Part shown: positions 50,487 through 59,501 of the stretch, one piece after another | How the letters are laid out: every line of letters starts with the position of its first letter | Position numbering within the stretch: the stretch's first letter is position 1 | From: Parvularcula mediterranea | GTDB taxonomy: Bacteria > Pseudomonadota > Alphaproteobacteria > Caulobacterales > Parvularculaceae | Reading direction: 5' to 3' | Length of the DNA stretch: 64,000 nt | Assembly: GCF_013085255.1 (NCBI RefSeq) | Contig: NZ_JABFCX010000002.1 | Coordinates: 1,230,501-1,294,500, forward strand | Translations under genes and position numbers: made by a program | Notes under the pieces: model-generated | Database searches by the model: none | What the model saw: only the letters and a program-made list of their open reading frames with translations | Told to the model about the DNA's origin: nothing

Positions 50487-52466
50487 GTGGCAGTAGAGCA
50501 GAATTTTTCGAGAATGTCGGCGGCCATCGCTGCTCTTTCTATGGACGCGGTGGAGAAGGCGCAGTCCGGTCATCCAGGAATGCCCCTTGGTATGGCGGAT
50601 GTTGCTACCGTTCTTTTCACACGGCACATGAAGTTCGATTCAAGCCGTCCGGACTGGGCAGATCGTGACCGATTTGTCCTATCGGCAGGTCACGGATCGA
50701 TGCTTCACTACTCGCTTTTGTACCTTTTGGGCTTCGAGGACATGACCCTCGAGGAACTGAAAAATTTTCGTCAAATCGGTTCGAAAACGGCTGGGCACCC
50801 CGAATTTGGCCATGCCAAGGGCATCGAAACGACCACTGGACCCCTCGGACAGGGAATCACCAACGCCGTCGGCTTCGCTCTGGCGGAGGCTCATCTGCGG
50901 GCAAAATACGGCGAAGAGCTGGTCGACCACTACACCTACACGATCGCTGGCGATGGCTGCCTCATGGAGGGGATCAGCCAGGAAGCGATCGCTTTCGCGG
51001 GCAACCAGAAGCTCAACCGCCTGATCGTTCTCTGGGACGATAATGGCATCTCCATCGACGGTGCCGTCAGCCTTTCGGACTCCACCGATCAGCTGAAGCG
51101 CTTCGAAGCCTCGGGCTGGAAGACGATGGCCGTTGACGGTCACGACATGGATGCCGTGGACGCTGCGATCACCGAGGCGAAGACCTCGGACCGCCCGGTG
51201 ATGATCGCGTGCCGGACCACCATCGGCAAAGGCGCGGGCGCCAAGGCCGGGACGGCTGGCTCCCATGGTGCGCCCCTTGGCGCGGAAGCCATCAAGGCGG
51301 CGCGCGAGAGCCGCGGTTGGGGCCATGAGCCTTTCGACATCCCTGAAGACGTTCTTTCCGACTGGCGCACAGCGGGCACCCGCGGCGAGGCCGCGCGCAT
51401 CGCTTGGGAGAGCAAGCTGGCTGGCTCGTCGAACAAGGACGCCTTTGAGGTGCAGATGACGGGCGATCCTGCCGCTGCCGTCGCCGCGCTAGGTGACTAC
51501 GCGAAGAAAGTGGCCTCCGAGGGCAAGGCCGTTGCGACGCGCAAGGCGTCCCAGAACTGCCTCGACGTGATCAACGCCGCGATCCCGCAGACGGTAGGCG
51601 GCTCGGCTGACCTCACGGGCTCGAACAATACGAAGACTGCGGACCTCGGCATTCTCGACGCAGAGAACCCGGCCGGACGCTACCTCCACTACGGCATCCG
51701 TGAGCACGGTATGGCGGCGATCATGAACGGCCTTGCCCTTCATGGCGGGATTATTCCCTATGGCGGCACGTTCCTCGTCTTCTCTGATTACATGCGCGGC
51801 GCGATGCGTCTTTCTGCGCTGATGGAGCAGCGGGTCATCTATGTGCTGACCCACGACTCGATCGGCCTTGGCGAAGACGGCCCAACGCACCAGCCGGTGG
51901 AGCACCACGCGGCCCTGCGCGCCATCCCGAACTTCCACTATTTCCGCCCGGCGGATGAAGTGGAGACGGCAGAAGCCTGGGCCTGCGCGCTCGAGCTTGA
52001 TGCCCCGTCAGGCCTCGCGCTGACTCGCCAGGGCCTGCCGACGGTCCGTCAGAACGCTGACGAGAACCTCACCGCCAAGGGCGGTTACGTCTTGCGCGAT
52101 GCGGAAGGCTACAAGGCGACGATCGTTGCTACGGGTTCCGAGGTTGAAATCGCTCTCGCGGCTGCTGACCAGCTTGAGAGCGAAGGCCATCCTGTTCGCG
52201 TCGTGTCGCTTCCGTGTGCTGAGCTTTTCATGAAGCAGGACGGCAAGTATATCGCCGATACGCTCGGGACCAAGCCGCGGCTTGGTATCGAGGCGGGCAT
52301 CCAGATGGGCTGGGGCGAGCTTCTCGGCCTTGGCGGCGTCTCCTGGGGCTTCCTCGGCATGGAAGGCTTCGGCGCGTCCGGTCCTTATAAGGCGCTTTAC
52401 GAACACTTTGGTATCACTGCTAAAAATGCCGCGTCGAAAGTCCGCGGCTTGATCGAAGGGAACTGA
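50487..52466 (+). CDS. tkt: Transketolase
   Basis: The 659-residue thiamine-diphosphate enzyme has SMDAVEKAQSGHPGMPLGMA, the ThDP motif GDGCLMEGISQEA ending near WDDNGISIDG, and the C-terminal THDSIGLGEDGPTHQPVEH. It exchanges two-carbon units in the pentose phosphate or Calvin pathways. The start is GTG 50487, six bases after GGAGGT; the first ATG lies nine codons later. It opens the tkt-gap-pgk-fba cluster, two bases before gap. Confidence 0.97.
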   Translation: MAVEQNFSRMSAAIAALSMDAVEKAQSGHPGMPLGMADVATVLFTRHMKFDSSRPDWADRDRFVLSAGHGSMLHYSLLYLLGFEDMTLEELKNFRQIGSKTAGHPEFGHAKGIETTTGPLGQGITNAVGFALAEAHLRAKYGEELVDHYTYTIAGDGCLMEGISQEAIAFAGNQKLNRLIVLWDDNGISIDGAVSLSDSTDQLKRFEASGWKTMAVDGHDMDAVDAAITEAKTSDRPVMIACRTTIGKGAGAKAGTAGSHGAPLGAEAIKAARESRGWGHEPFDIPEDVLSDWRTAGTRGEAARIAWESKLAGSSNKDAFEVQMTGDPAAAVAALGDYAKKVASEGKAVATRKASQNCLDVINAAIPQTVGGSADLTGSNNTKTADLGILDAENPAGRYLHYGIREHGMAAIMNGLALHGGIIPYGGTFLVFSDYMRGAMRLSALMEQRVIYVLTHDSIGLGEDGPTHQPVEHHAALRAIPNFHYFRPADEVETAEAWACALELDAPSGLALTRQGLPTVRQNADENLTAKGGYVLRDAEGYKATIVATGSEVEIALAAADQLESEGHPVRVVSLPCAELFMKQDGKYIADTLGTKPRLGIEAGIQMGWGELLGLGGVSWGFLGMEGFGASGPYKALYEHFGITAKNAASKVRGLIEGN

Positions 52467-52468
52467 AC

Positions 52469-53476
52469 ATGACCGTGAAAGTTGGCATCAACGGCTTTGG
52501 CCGCATCGGCCGCCTCGCGCTGCGCTCCATGCTGGAGAACGGCCGCGACGATATCGAAGTGGTCGCCATCAACGATCTCGGCCCTGTCGGGACCAATGCG
52601 CACCTCCTCGAGTTCGACTCGCTGCACGGCCGCCTGCCGATGGATGTTTCGTCCACGGACGATTCGATCACCGTGAACGGCAAGACCATCAAGGTCTCCG
52701 CCGAGCGCAACCCTGCCGACCTCGCATGGGGCGACAAGGGCGTGGACATCGTCTTTGAATGCACCGGCATCTTCACCGCGCCGGACAAGGCGCAAGCTCA
52801 CCTTGATGCAGGTGCAAAGCGCGTTCTCGTTTCGGCTCCTTCCACGGCTGATGTCAAAACCATCGTCTACGGCGTCAACCACGACATCCTGAACGGCGAT
52901 GACCGCATCGTCTCAAACGGTTCGTGCACGACCAACTGCCTCGCTCCGGTGGCTTCGGTCCTCATGGAAGTCTGCGGCATCGAGCGCGGCTACATGACGA
53001 CGATCCACAGCTACACCGGCGACCAGCCGACGCTCGATACGATGCACAAGGATCTTTATCGTGCACGTGCCGCGGCCCAGAACATGATCCCGACCTCGAC
53101 CGGTGCTGCCAAGGCCCTGGGCCTCGTGATCCCTGAGCTGAAAGGCAAGCTCGACGGCTCGTCGATCCGCGTGCCGACCCCGAACGTCTCGGTCGTCGAC
53201 CTCAAGCTCGTGCCGACCAAGGAGACCTCGGTCGAAGCCATCAACGCCGCGATGAAGGAAGCCTCCGAAGGCCGTCTCAAGGGCGTTCTTGGCTACACCG
53301 AAAAGCCGCTGGTCTCTGGCGACTTCATGCACGATCCGCACTCCTCGACCTTCGCTGCGGCCCAGACCCAGATCGTCGATGGCGGCCTCGTCCGTGTGCT
53401 GAGCTGGTACGACAATGAGTGGGGCTTCTCGACACGGATGTCCGATACCGCTCTTGCGATGGCGAAATATCTCTAA
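52469..53476 (+). CDS. gap: Glyceraldehyde-3-phosphate dehydrogenase
   Basis: The 335-residue product has the Rossmann start VGINGFGRIGRLALRS, the active site SNGSCTTNCLAPV with the catalytic Cys, and the C-terminal SWYDNEWGFSTRM. It interconverts glyceraldehyde-3-phosphate and 1,3-bisphosphoglycerate. The residues after NAGA-type loops resemble the NAD-dependent form, but cofactor choice is not certain by eye. A strong hairpin separates it from pgk. Confidence 0.97.
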   Translation: MTVKVGINGFGRIGRLALRSMLENGRDDIEVVAINDLGPVGTNAHLLEFDSLHGRLPMDVSSTDDSITVNGKTIKVSAERNPADLAWGDKGVDIVFECTGIFTAPDKAQAHLDAGAKRVLVSAPSTADVKTIVYGVNHDILNGDDRIVSNGSCTTNCLAPVASVLMEVCGIERGYMTTIHSYTGDQPTLDTMHKDLYRARAAAQNMIPTSTGAAKALGLVIPELKGKLDGSSIRVPTPNVSVVDLKLVPTKETSVEAINAAMKEASEGRLKGVLGYTEKPLVSGDFMHDPHSSTFAAAQTQIVDGGLVRVLSWYDNEWGFSTRMSDTALAMAKYL

Positions 53477-53487
53477 CACCAACGCGC

Positions 53488-53518
53488 GGCGGAGCGGCGG
53501 CTTCGCCGCGTCGCCGCC
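53488..53518. terminator. GC-rich hairpin between gap and pgk
   Basis: GCGGCG (53494-53499) pairs with CGCCGC (53504-53509) across a GCTT loop. GGCGG outside pairs with CCGCC (53514-53518). There is no T-run, so it may attenuate rather than end transcription or protect the gap mRNA 3' end. Confidence 0.55.
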
Positions 53519-53536
53519 ATCTGAGAATTGATCAGC

Positions 53537-54733
53537 ATGGCAACCTACAAAACAATCGAAGACCTTGGCGATCTTGAGGGCAAGCGCGTCCTCGTTCGCG
53601 TCGACCTGAACGTCCCGATGAAGGACGGCGAGGTCACCGACACGACCCGCCTCAAGGCCGCGGCACCCACCGTGAAGGCCCTCGCCGATATGGGCGCGAA
53701 GGTCATCGTCCTTTCGCACTTTGGCCGCCCCAAGGGCGAAGAGAACCCCGAAATGTCCACCGAGCAGGTGGTGCAGGAGTTCGCCAACGCTCTCTGGCGC
53801 AAGGTGACCTTCGTTCCGGCGACTATTGGTCCGCGTGCGAAGGAATCCGTCGATGCGATGGAGAACGGCCGCATCTACGTCCTTGAGAACACCCGCTTCC
53901 ATCCGGGTGAAGAGGCCAACGATCCGGGCTTTGCCGCTGATCTTGCCTCGCTCGCCGATGCCTATGTGAACGATGCGTTCTCCGCGACCCACAGGGCCCA
54001 TGCCTCGACCGAAGGCGTCGCGCGACATCTTCCCTCCGCGGCAGGTCTCGCGCTCTCAAAGGAGCTCGACTATCTCGCAGCAGCGCTCTCCAACCCCGAA
54101 CGCCCGATGATGGCGGTCGTTGGCGGCGCGAAGGTCTCGACCAAGCTCGATGTCCTCAACGAGCTCATCAACAAGGCCGACAAGCTCGTCGTCGGCGGCG
54201 GCATGGCCAACACCTTCCTCCTCGCCATGGGCATGGAGATCGGCAAGTCGCTGGCCGAGCCTGACCTCGTCCCGACCGCACAGGAAATCATGTCGAAGGC
54301 CGCCGATGCGGGCTGCGAGATCCTGCTGCCGAAAGACGTTGTCGTGGCCGAGGAGTTCATGGCCGGAGTGCCGACCAAGGTCCGCGCGGCCGACGAGGTC
54401 CAACCGAATGAGATGATCCTCGATCTGGGCCCTGACTCGGTCGATAGCTACGCAGCGGCGCTCGAAGGCTGCAAGACGCTGATCTGGAACGGCCCGCTGG
54501 GCGCCTTCGAGACCGAGCCTTTCCACACGGGCACCGTGGAGCTCGCGAAATTCGCGGCCAAACTCTCCAAGGAAGGCAAGATCACGTCGGTCGCAGGGGG
54601 CGGGGATACCGTTGCGGCCCTCGCCATGGCCGGGGTGACCGAGGATTTCACCTACATCTCGACAGCCGGCGGCGCGTTCCTTGAATGGATGGAAGGCAAA
54701 GAGCTTCCGGGCCTCAAGCCGCTCGAAAAATAA
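53537..54733 (+). CDS. pgk: Phosphoglycerate kinase
   Basis: The 398-residue product has the N-terminal KRVLVRVDLNVPMKDGEV, SHFGRPKG, NTRFHPGEEANDPGFA, the hinge AVVGGAKVSTKLDVL and the nucleotide region SVAGGGDTVAAL. It makes ATP from 1,3-bisphosphoglycerate. The ATG at 53537 is preferred to the TTG nine bases earlier. Confidence 0.97.
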   Translation: MATYKTIEDLGDLEGKRVLVRVDLNVPMKDGEVTDTTRLKAAAPTVKALADMGAKVIVLSHFGRPKGEENPEMSTEQVVQEFANALWRKVTFVPATIGPRAKESVDAMENGRIYVLENTRFHPGEEANDPGFAADLASLADAYVNDAFSATHRAHASTEGVARHLPSAAGLALSKELDYLAAALSNPERPMMAVVGGAKVSTKLDVLNELINKADKLVVGGGMANTFLLAMGMEIGKSLAEPDLVPTAQEIMSKAADAGCEILLPKDVVVAEEFMAGVPTKVRAADEVQPNEMILDLGPDSVDSYAAALEGCKTLIWNGPLGAFETEPFHTGTVELAKFAAKLSKEGKITSVAGGGDTVAALAMAGVTEDFTYISTAGGAFLEWMEGKELPGLKPLEK

Positions 54734-54749
54734 CCATAAACCATCTCGA

Positions 54750-54773
54750 AAGGCCCCCGCCAGAAGGGGCCTT
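54750..54773. terminator. Hairpin between pgk and fba
   Basis: AAGGCCCC pairs with GGGGCCTT across nine bases, without a T-run. It is a likely processing or partial termination site, as fba starts only 27 bases later. Confidence 0.5.
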
Positions 54774-54800
54774 CACCGTCCACATCGCTAGGGGATAAAA

Positions 54801-55850
54801 ATGGACAACGCACTTCTCGAAGAACTCAACTCGATCGCCACACGGATGGTCGACAGCGGCAAGGGCATCCTTGCGGCTGACGAATCCACCGGGACGATCA
54901 AGAAGCGCTTCGACACGATCGGTCTTGAATCGACCGAAGACAATCGCCGTGACTATCGCGAGCTTCTGTTCCGTACAGAGAGCGCCATGAAGGAGAACAT
55001 CTCTGGCGTCATCCTGTTCGACGAGACCATTCGCCAGAAGGCCGCCGACGGCACGCCGCTTGTCGACCTCATCGCCGACGCAGGCTCGATCCCGGGCATC
55101 AAGGTCGACATGGGCGCGAAGGACCTCGCCTTCCATGACGGCGAGAAGGTGACCGAGGGCCTGACCGGCCTGCGCGAGCGCCTTGAAGAGTACCACCAGC
55201 TCGGTGCCCGCTTTGCCAAGTGGCGCGCCGTGATCGACATCGGCCGCGGCGGTGACCGCTCCATGCCGAGCTATTCCTGCCTGCGCGCCAACATGCATGC
55301 GCTCGCCCGCTATGCGGCTCTCTGTCAGGAGCAACGCATCGTGCCGATCGTCGAGCCGGAAGTCCTGATGGACGGCGACCACGATATCGACCGCTGCTAC
55401 GAAGTGACCGAGCTTGGTCTGAAGCTTCTCTACGAAGAGCTCTACTACGCCAAGGTCGCGCTTGAGGGCACGATCCTCAAGCCGAACATGGTCATTGCCG
55501 GCAAGAAGGCTGGTAAACAGGCGTCTACGGAGGAAATCGCTGAGAAGACTGTCAAGTGCTTCCGCCACGCGGTTCCTGCCGCCGTGCCGGGCATCGTCTT
55601 CCTTTCGGGTGGCCAGTCGGAAGTCCAGGCCACGGAAAACCTCAACGAGATGAACCGTCACTATGCTGACGTCATGCCTTGGAAGCTCAGCTATTCCTAC
55701 GGCCGTGCGCTGCAGGCTTCGGCCATCGAGACCTGGGGCGGCAAGTCCGGCAATGTCGAGGCGGCCCAGAAAGCCTTCGCGCACCGGGCCAAGATGAACG
55801 GCCTCGCCCAGCAGGGCGCATGGACGAAGGAAATGGAGAACGCTTCCTGA
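54801..55850 (+). CDS. fba: Class I fructose-bisphosphate aldolase
   Basis: The 349-residue product has class I motifs: GKGILAADESTGTIKKRF at the start, the Schiff-base region LEGTILKPNMVIAGK with the catalytic Lys, and FLSGGQSEVQATENL. It cleaves fructose-1,6-bisphosphate without metal. Eukaryotic-type class I aldolase occurs patchily in bacteria, where class II is more usual. It ends inside the following gene's probable start. Confidence 0.95.
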   Translation: MDNALLEELNSIATRMVDSGKGILAADESTGTIKKRFDTIGLESTEDNRRDYRELLFRTESAMKENISGVILFDETIRQKAADGTPLVDLIADAGSIPGIKVDMGAKDLAFHDGEKVTEGLTGLRERLEEYHQLGARFAKWRAVIDIGRGGDRSMPSYSCLRANMHALARYAALCQEQRIVPIVEPEVLMDGDHDIDRCYEVTELGLKLLYEELYYAKVALEGTILKPNMVIAGKKAGKQASTEEIAEKTVKCFRHAVPAAVPGIVFLSGGQSEVQATENLNEMNRHYADVMPWKLSYSYGRALQASAIETWGGKSGNVEAAQKAFAHRAKMNGLAQQGAWTKEMENAS

Positions 55851-56401
55851 CCCCTTACGTCGTCAAGAGCCTGCCGGAGAAGGAGCGCCTGATCACCCTG
55901 GCGCGCTTCCCGACGGTCGTGCGACTTTCGAGCTGGCTGGAGCTTGTCGTTCTAGGCCTTGGCCCGCTCGCCTGGTTTTTCTTCCGTCTCGTGACGGCAG
56001 AACCTTCGCCCGCGGAGCTGGTGATCCTTTTGATCGTCAGCGCCGTGGGCGCTTTCATTTTTCTGGTGACGCAGATCTACTTCCACACGACGGAGTTCGG
56101 CCTCACCGACCAGCGGATCATCTTCAAGAGCGGCGTCATCAGCCGCTACACGAACGAGATCCCGCTCCAGTCCCTCGAGAACGTCAATCTCCAGCAGGGC
56201 ATCATCGGCCGTATCCTCAATTTCGGACGCCTCGAAGTGAACGGCTCGGGCGGCTCGGGCGTCTGGACCCCCTTGGTGCAGGACCCCGTGAGCCTGCGCG
56301 CTGCGATTGCTGACGCGCGGGCAGCAACGGAGAACCCGGTCCGCTATCGGGCCCACGCCCAATCTATTCATCAACAGCATAATAATGATCGGAAGTCATA
56401 G
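55820..56401 (+). CDS. PH-domain (bPH2) membrane protein
   Basis: The product has two membrane segments (LVVLGLGPLAWFFFRLV and VILLIVSAVGAFIFLVTQIYF) followed by a bacterial PH domain, TEFGLTDQRIIFKSGVISRYTNEIPLQSLE in part, ending at GRLEVNGSGGSG. Such proteins are thought to bind membranes or partners, and their roles are unclear. The start is uncertain. The ATG at 55820 lies inside fba and has a weak ribosome-binding site. A CTG at 55847, overlapping the fba stop, follows GGAG nine bases upstream. Confidence 0.8.
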   Translation: MDEGNGERFLTPYVVKSLPEKERLITLARFPTVVRLSSWLELVVLGLGPLAWFFFRLVTAEPSPAELVILLIVSAVGAFIFLVTQIYFHTTEFGLTDQRIIFKSGVISRYTNEIPLQSLENVNLQQGIIGRILNFGRLEVNGSGGSGVWTPLVQDPVSLRAAIADARAATENPVRYRAHAQSIHQQHNNDRKS

Positions 56402-56456
56402 TCTGGACCGAAGACGGAAGCAGGGCCATTTTTAGGACCTGCCCGAGGAGATGATT

Positions 56457-57221
56457 ATGGAGTTCCGCGAAGACATGTACCCGCCGGCCCAGCCGGTCCG
56501 TCCGCTTCACGCGATCAAGACCTTCATGGTCTTCATGCGCGACAAGGAAGATACGCGCCAGGTCTTCAACTTCATCAACGCGCTCAACGGAACAAGCGTC
56601 CGTCCTGCCTTCGACCGGTTCTTCGAAGGCCCGAATGGTAAGCTTCTCCTCGAAAAGGACCCGCAAGCTCTCCTCCGTGCCTTTGACGATCGCGAGACTC
56701 TGCGGCAGCTCCCTATTGGCACGGTCGGCAGGACCTATGCCGATTTCATGGACCGCGAAGGCCTCGACACCGATGGTGTCAGCCAGGCCAATAAGGAGGC
56801 CGGCTTCTTCACAGACGAGTTCGCGCGCGACTACCCCGAATACGCGGCCTTCATCTGGATGATGAACCTCACCCATGACCTCTACCACGTGCTGACCGGC
56901 TACAACCGAGACAGCCTTGGCGAAGCGGCGCTTCTCAATTTCTCCGCGGTGATGAGCTGTTCCCGAGGCACCCGCGCCCTTTCATGGCTCGCGGCGGCAA
57001 GGATCAAGTCGGAGGCACCGGGCCTGCCGATCTTCAAGATCAACGCCTATGGCCGAAAGATGGGCCTTGAGGCCAAGGATCTCCTGAAGGCCGACTGGAT
57101 CGGCATGTTGGAGCGGCCCCTGCGCGAGGTTCGTGAGGAGTTGAACATCGTCCCTGACCCAGTCTATGCGGCGCTGCCCCAGGAGCGACTCCTCGCCCTG
57201 GTCGCTCCGCAGGCTGCATGA
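56457..57221 (+). CDS. coq4: Coq4-family ubiquinone biosynthesis protein
   Basis: The 254-residue product has the Coq4 hallmark LTHDLYHVLTGYNRDSLGE, where the HDxxH plus downstream Glu bind a metal. Coq4 is needed for ubiquinone assembly and in recent work for oxidative decarboxylation of the ring. The ATG at 56457 is chosen because GAGGAG ends six bases before it; the ATG at 56451 directly abuts the ribosome-binding site. Overlapping thiE by four bases suggests cotranscription. Confidence 0.85.
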   Translation: MEFREDMYPPAQPVRPLHAIKTFMVFMRDKEDTRQVFNFINALNGTSVRPAFDRFFEGPNGKLLLEKDPQALLRAFDDRETLRQLPIGTVGRTYADFMDREGLDTDGVSQANKEAGFFTDEFARDYPEYAAFIWMMNLTHDLYHVLTGYNRDSLGEAALLNFSAVMSCSRGTRALSWLAAARIKSEAPGLPIFKINAYGRKMGLEAKDLLKADWIGMLERPLREVREELNIVPDPVYAALPQERLLALVAPQAA

Positions 57222-57865
57222 CGACCGACCCACTCCTCTACCTCATCACTCCGCCGAAGATCGACGACCTCCTAGGCTTCGCTGAAGCCCTGGGCGCGGT
57301 CATGGGCGAGACCGCTGGCACGACGGCAGGCATCGCCTGTCTGCAGCTCAGGCTGAAAGAGGTGTCTGACGACGAGATCCTGCGCGCAGCCGAAGCGGTT
57401 GCACCGCTGTGCGAGCAGTTCGGCGCCGGCTTCCTCATCAATGACCGCGCAGACCTTGCGAAGAAGGCGGGCGCTGACGGCGTGCATATCGGCCAGTCCG
57501 ACGGCACGTTGGCTGAGGCCCGCAGCATCCTTGGCGCTGGCAAGGACATTGGCGTCACGTGCCACGACTCGATCCACCTCGCGATGGAGGCCGGCGAGGC
57601 CGGGGCCGACTACGTGGCTTTCGGGGCCTTCTACCCGTCCTCGACGAAGGAAGGGGCCTTCCGGCCAGAGCCCGAGATCCTGACCCGCTGGACGGAGATG
57701 GCGACCGTCCCTTGCGTGGCCATCGGAGGGATCACGGCAGAGACCGCGCGGCCCCTCGCCGAAGCGGGCGCGGACTACCTGGCCGTGTCCGGCGCCATCT
57801 GGGCACACGCGGAAGGACCCATCGAGGGGGCGAAAGCCTTCAAGAAGGCGCTGGCAGCGCAGTAA
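57218..57865 (+). CDS. thiE: Thiamine-phosphate synthase
   Basis: The 215-residue TIM barrel has CLQLRLKE, the phosphate-contacting LINDRADLAKKAGADGVHIGQSD, YPSSTKEGAF and AIGGITAETARPL. It joins the pyrimidine and thiazole moieties to make thiamine phosphate. The rest of the thi pathway is not adjacent and I see no TPP riboswitch upstream; it depends on coq4 for expression. Confidence 0.92.
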   Translation: MTTDPLLYLITPPKIDDLLGFAEALGAVMGETAGTTAGIACLQLRLKEVSDDEILRAAEAVAPLCEQFGAGFLINDRADLAKKAGADGVHIGQSDGTLAEARSILGAGKDIGVTCHDSIHLAMEAGEAGADYVAFGAFYPSSTKEGAFRPEPEILTRWTEMATVPCVAIGGITAETARPLAEAGADYLAVSGAIWAHAEGPIEGAKAFKKALAAQ

Positions 57866-57939
57866 CGGGCATTTCCCTTCGGGTTCATTTCCTGCAATAA
57901 TCATCGAACCCGGTGGGCGGAAAACACTGGGGAACAATG

Positions 57940-58668
57940 ATGTTCAAATGGATGACCGCGCTCGGAGCCTCCGCTGCGCTCATGGTCTCACAGGCGATGG
58001 CGTCCACCGTCTTCGTCGAGATCGACCTTTCACTTTTCGACAATTCCGGCTTCGAGGATGACGACGATCTCGGCACGCTTGCGCTGAGCGAGGACGACAG
58101 CATCACGATCTACCTCGAGTTCGACATGAACCCGTTCATCGGGGACATCTCGGATGTCGAATCCAATCCGATCGGCAATGGCTTCTTCGCTGACTTCGCT
58201 GAGATCCAGGTGTTCTCGAACATGGGAGATGAATTCGACGTCTTCTCCGAGGCCTTCGGCTCCCTCGATGTGATCACCGAGCAGGCCGATTTCGGGCCGT
58301 TCACGGGCTTCTTCCTGAGCGGGTTCGATGAGTTCAACGAGTACTCGTTCTTCATCGACACCAGCCTCGATCTTGGCCTCGGCCTCGACTCCACATTCCT
58401 CGAGGCGATGACGGCGCTCAAGGACCTCGTCGAGAACGGTGATGTCTTCAATGACTTCCAGGCCGTGCTGTTCGCTGACCCGCTGGCAGCGCTCGATTTC
58501 GGCACTTGCGTCTTCGACGACACCGACTGCATCTACGACTTCTTCGTGGAAGATATCAGGATCTCGGACCTGCCTGACGTGGCCCCGATCCCGATCCCCG
58601 GCGCGCTTCCGCTGTTCCTGGCGGGCGCCGGTCTCTTTGGCCTGAAGCGCAAGCTCGCCAAGGCCTGA
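57940..58668 (+). CDS. Exported protein with PEP-CTERM-like sorting tail
   Basis: The 242-residue product has a signal peptide (MTALGASAALMVSQAMA), a highly acidic Asp/Glu/Phe-rich beta domain (FDNSGFEDDDDLGTLALSED) and a sorting tail: APIPIPGALPLF, a hydrophobic helix (LAGAGLFGL) and basic KRKLAKA. The tail is a PIP/PxP variant of PEP-CTERM. The passenger function is unknown; the acidity suggests a calcium-rich or saline exterior. ATG 57940 fits GGGG spacing best; ATG 57937 is possible. A strong terminator follows. Confidence 0.78.
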   Translation: MFKWMTALGASAALMVSQAMASTVFVEIDLSLFDNSGFEDDDDLGTLALSEDDSITIYLEFDMNPFIGDISDVESNPIGNGFFADFAEIQVFSNMGDEFDVFSEAFGSLDVITEQADFGPFTGFFLSGFDEFNEYSFFIDTSLDLGLGLDSTFLEAMTALKDLVENGDVFNDFQAVLFADPLAALDFGTCVFDDTDCIYDFFVEDIRISDLPDVAPIPIPGALPLFLAGAGLFGLKRKLAKA

Positions 58669-58693
58669 GGCAGATCCCACTCGCCTCACAGGG

Positions 58694-58723
58694 AAAAGCC
58701 GCCCTCTTGAGGGCGGCTTTTTT
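58694..58723. terminator. Bidirectional Rho-independent terminator
   Basis: GCCGCCCTC pairs with GAGGGCGGC, with AAAA before and TTTTTT after. It ends the sorted exported protein gene rightward and, read on the other strand, the small minus-strand gene directly abutting it. Confidence 0.9.
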
Positions 58724-58867
58724 CTATTCGTCCTTTTTGGGGTCGCCCGAAGGGGTGTCGACCCGGTTCGCCTTGGGCGGGTCCGAGGCTGGGAAGGTGT
58801 CCTCGAGGCCTTCTTCAAGGCGCTCTTCCTTCGACTTCGGTTGCTCGTTCTGGTGTTTCTCGGTCAT
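58724..58867 (-). CDS. Small acidic protein with EGLEDTFPASDPP motif
   Basis: The 47-residue product is hydrophilic (MTEKHQNEQPKSKEERLEEG at the start) and carries LEDTFPASDPP, a motif I recall in short proteins across alphaproteobacteria, of unknown role. GAAGGAGG lies five to seven bases upstream of the ATG. It sits alone between a shared terminator and the ruvC leader, so it must have its own promoter within about 130 bases. Confidence 0.7.
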   Translation of the reverse strand: MTEKHQNEQPKSKEERLEEGLEDTFPASDPPKANRVDTPSGDPKKDE

Positions 58868-58997
58868 GCCGCCTCCTTCAATTGCTCCACGAATGCAGGA
58901 GCCGGGGGGAGGGTTCCCTTTCTCCTCAGCTGCGCCCCAAAGGGTTGAACCCGGGCGCGACCTCGCCGAAGAGGGGAGGGAGAACAAAGAGGGTCCC

Positions 58998-59501
58998 TTG
59001 CCCGAAACCGTCCGTATCCTTGGTATCGATCCAGGGCTCCGCCGCACCGGCTGGGGCCTCATCGCTGCGACCGGCAGCCGCGTGCAGTTCATCGCATCAG
59101 GCGCCGTCGAGCCGCCGCAGAAGGCTGCGTTGGCCGAGAGGCTGTGCGCGCTGGCCGATGGGCTCGATCGTCTCCTCACGGAGCATAGGCCCGACGAGGC
59201 GGCGGTGGAGGAGACCTTCGTCAACCGCGACCCGCGCTCGGCCCTGAAGCTAGGGCAGGCGAGGGGCGTCTGCCTCCTCGCACCCGCCCGACATAACCTT
59301 CCCGTCGCTGAGTATGCCGCGAACCAGATCAAGAAATCCGTCGTCGGAGCAGGCCACGCGGCGAAGGAACAGGTGGGCGCGATGGTCAGCCACCTCCTCC
59401 CCGGCAGCCGTGCGGAAACCGCCGACGCCGCCGACGCGCTGGCGATCGCGCTCTGCCATGCCTTTCACCGCAAGGCGCAGAACCTGAAGGTGCGAGCATG
59501 A
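58998..59501 (+). CDS. ruvC: Holliday junction endonuclease RuvC
   Basis: The 167-residue product has ILGIDPGLRRTGWG (first catalytic Asp), AAVEETFVNRDPRSALKLGQ (catalytic Glu), and the terminal Asp cluster TADAADALAIALCH. RuvC resolves Holliday junctions. No ATG or GTG precedes the conserved core closely; I use TTG 58998 (MPETVRILGID), with GAGGG upstream. It overlaps ruvA by ATGA, starting the operon. Confidence 0.93.
   Translation: MPETVRILGIDPGLRRTGWGLIAATGSRVQFIASGAVEPPQKAALAERLCALADGLDRLLTEHRPDEAAVEETFVNRDPRSALKLGQARGVCLLAPARHNLPVAEYAANQIKKSVVGAGHAAKEQVGAMVSHLLPGSRAETADAADALAIALCHAFHRKAQNLKVRA

Noticed and set aside
57100-57220. TPP riboswitch before thiE
   Set aside because: thiE overlaps coq4 by four bases, leaving no leader, and no THI-box-like sequence is visible.
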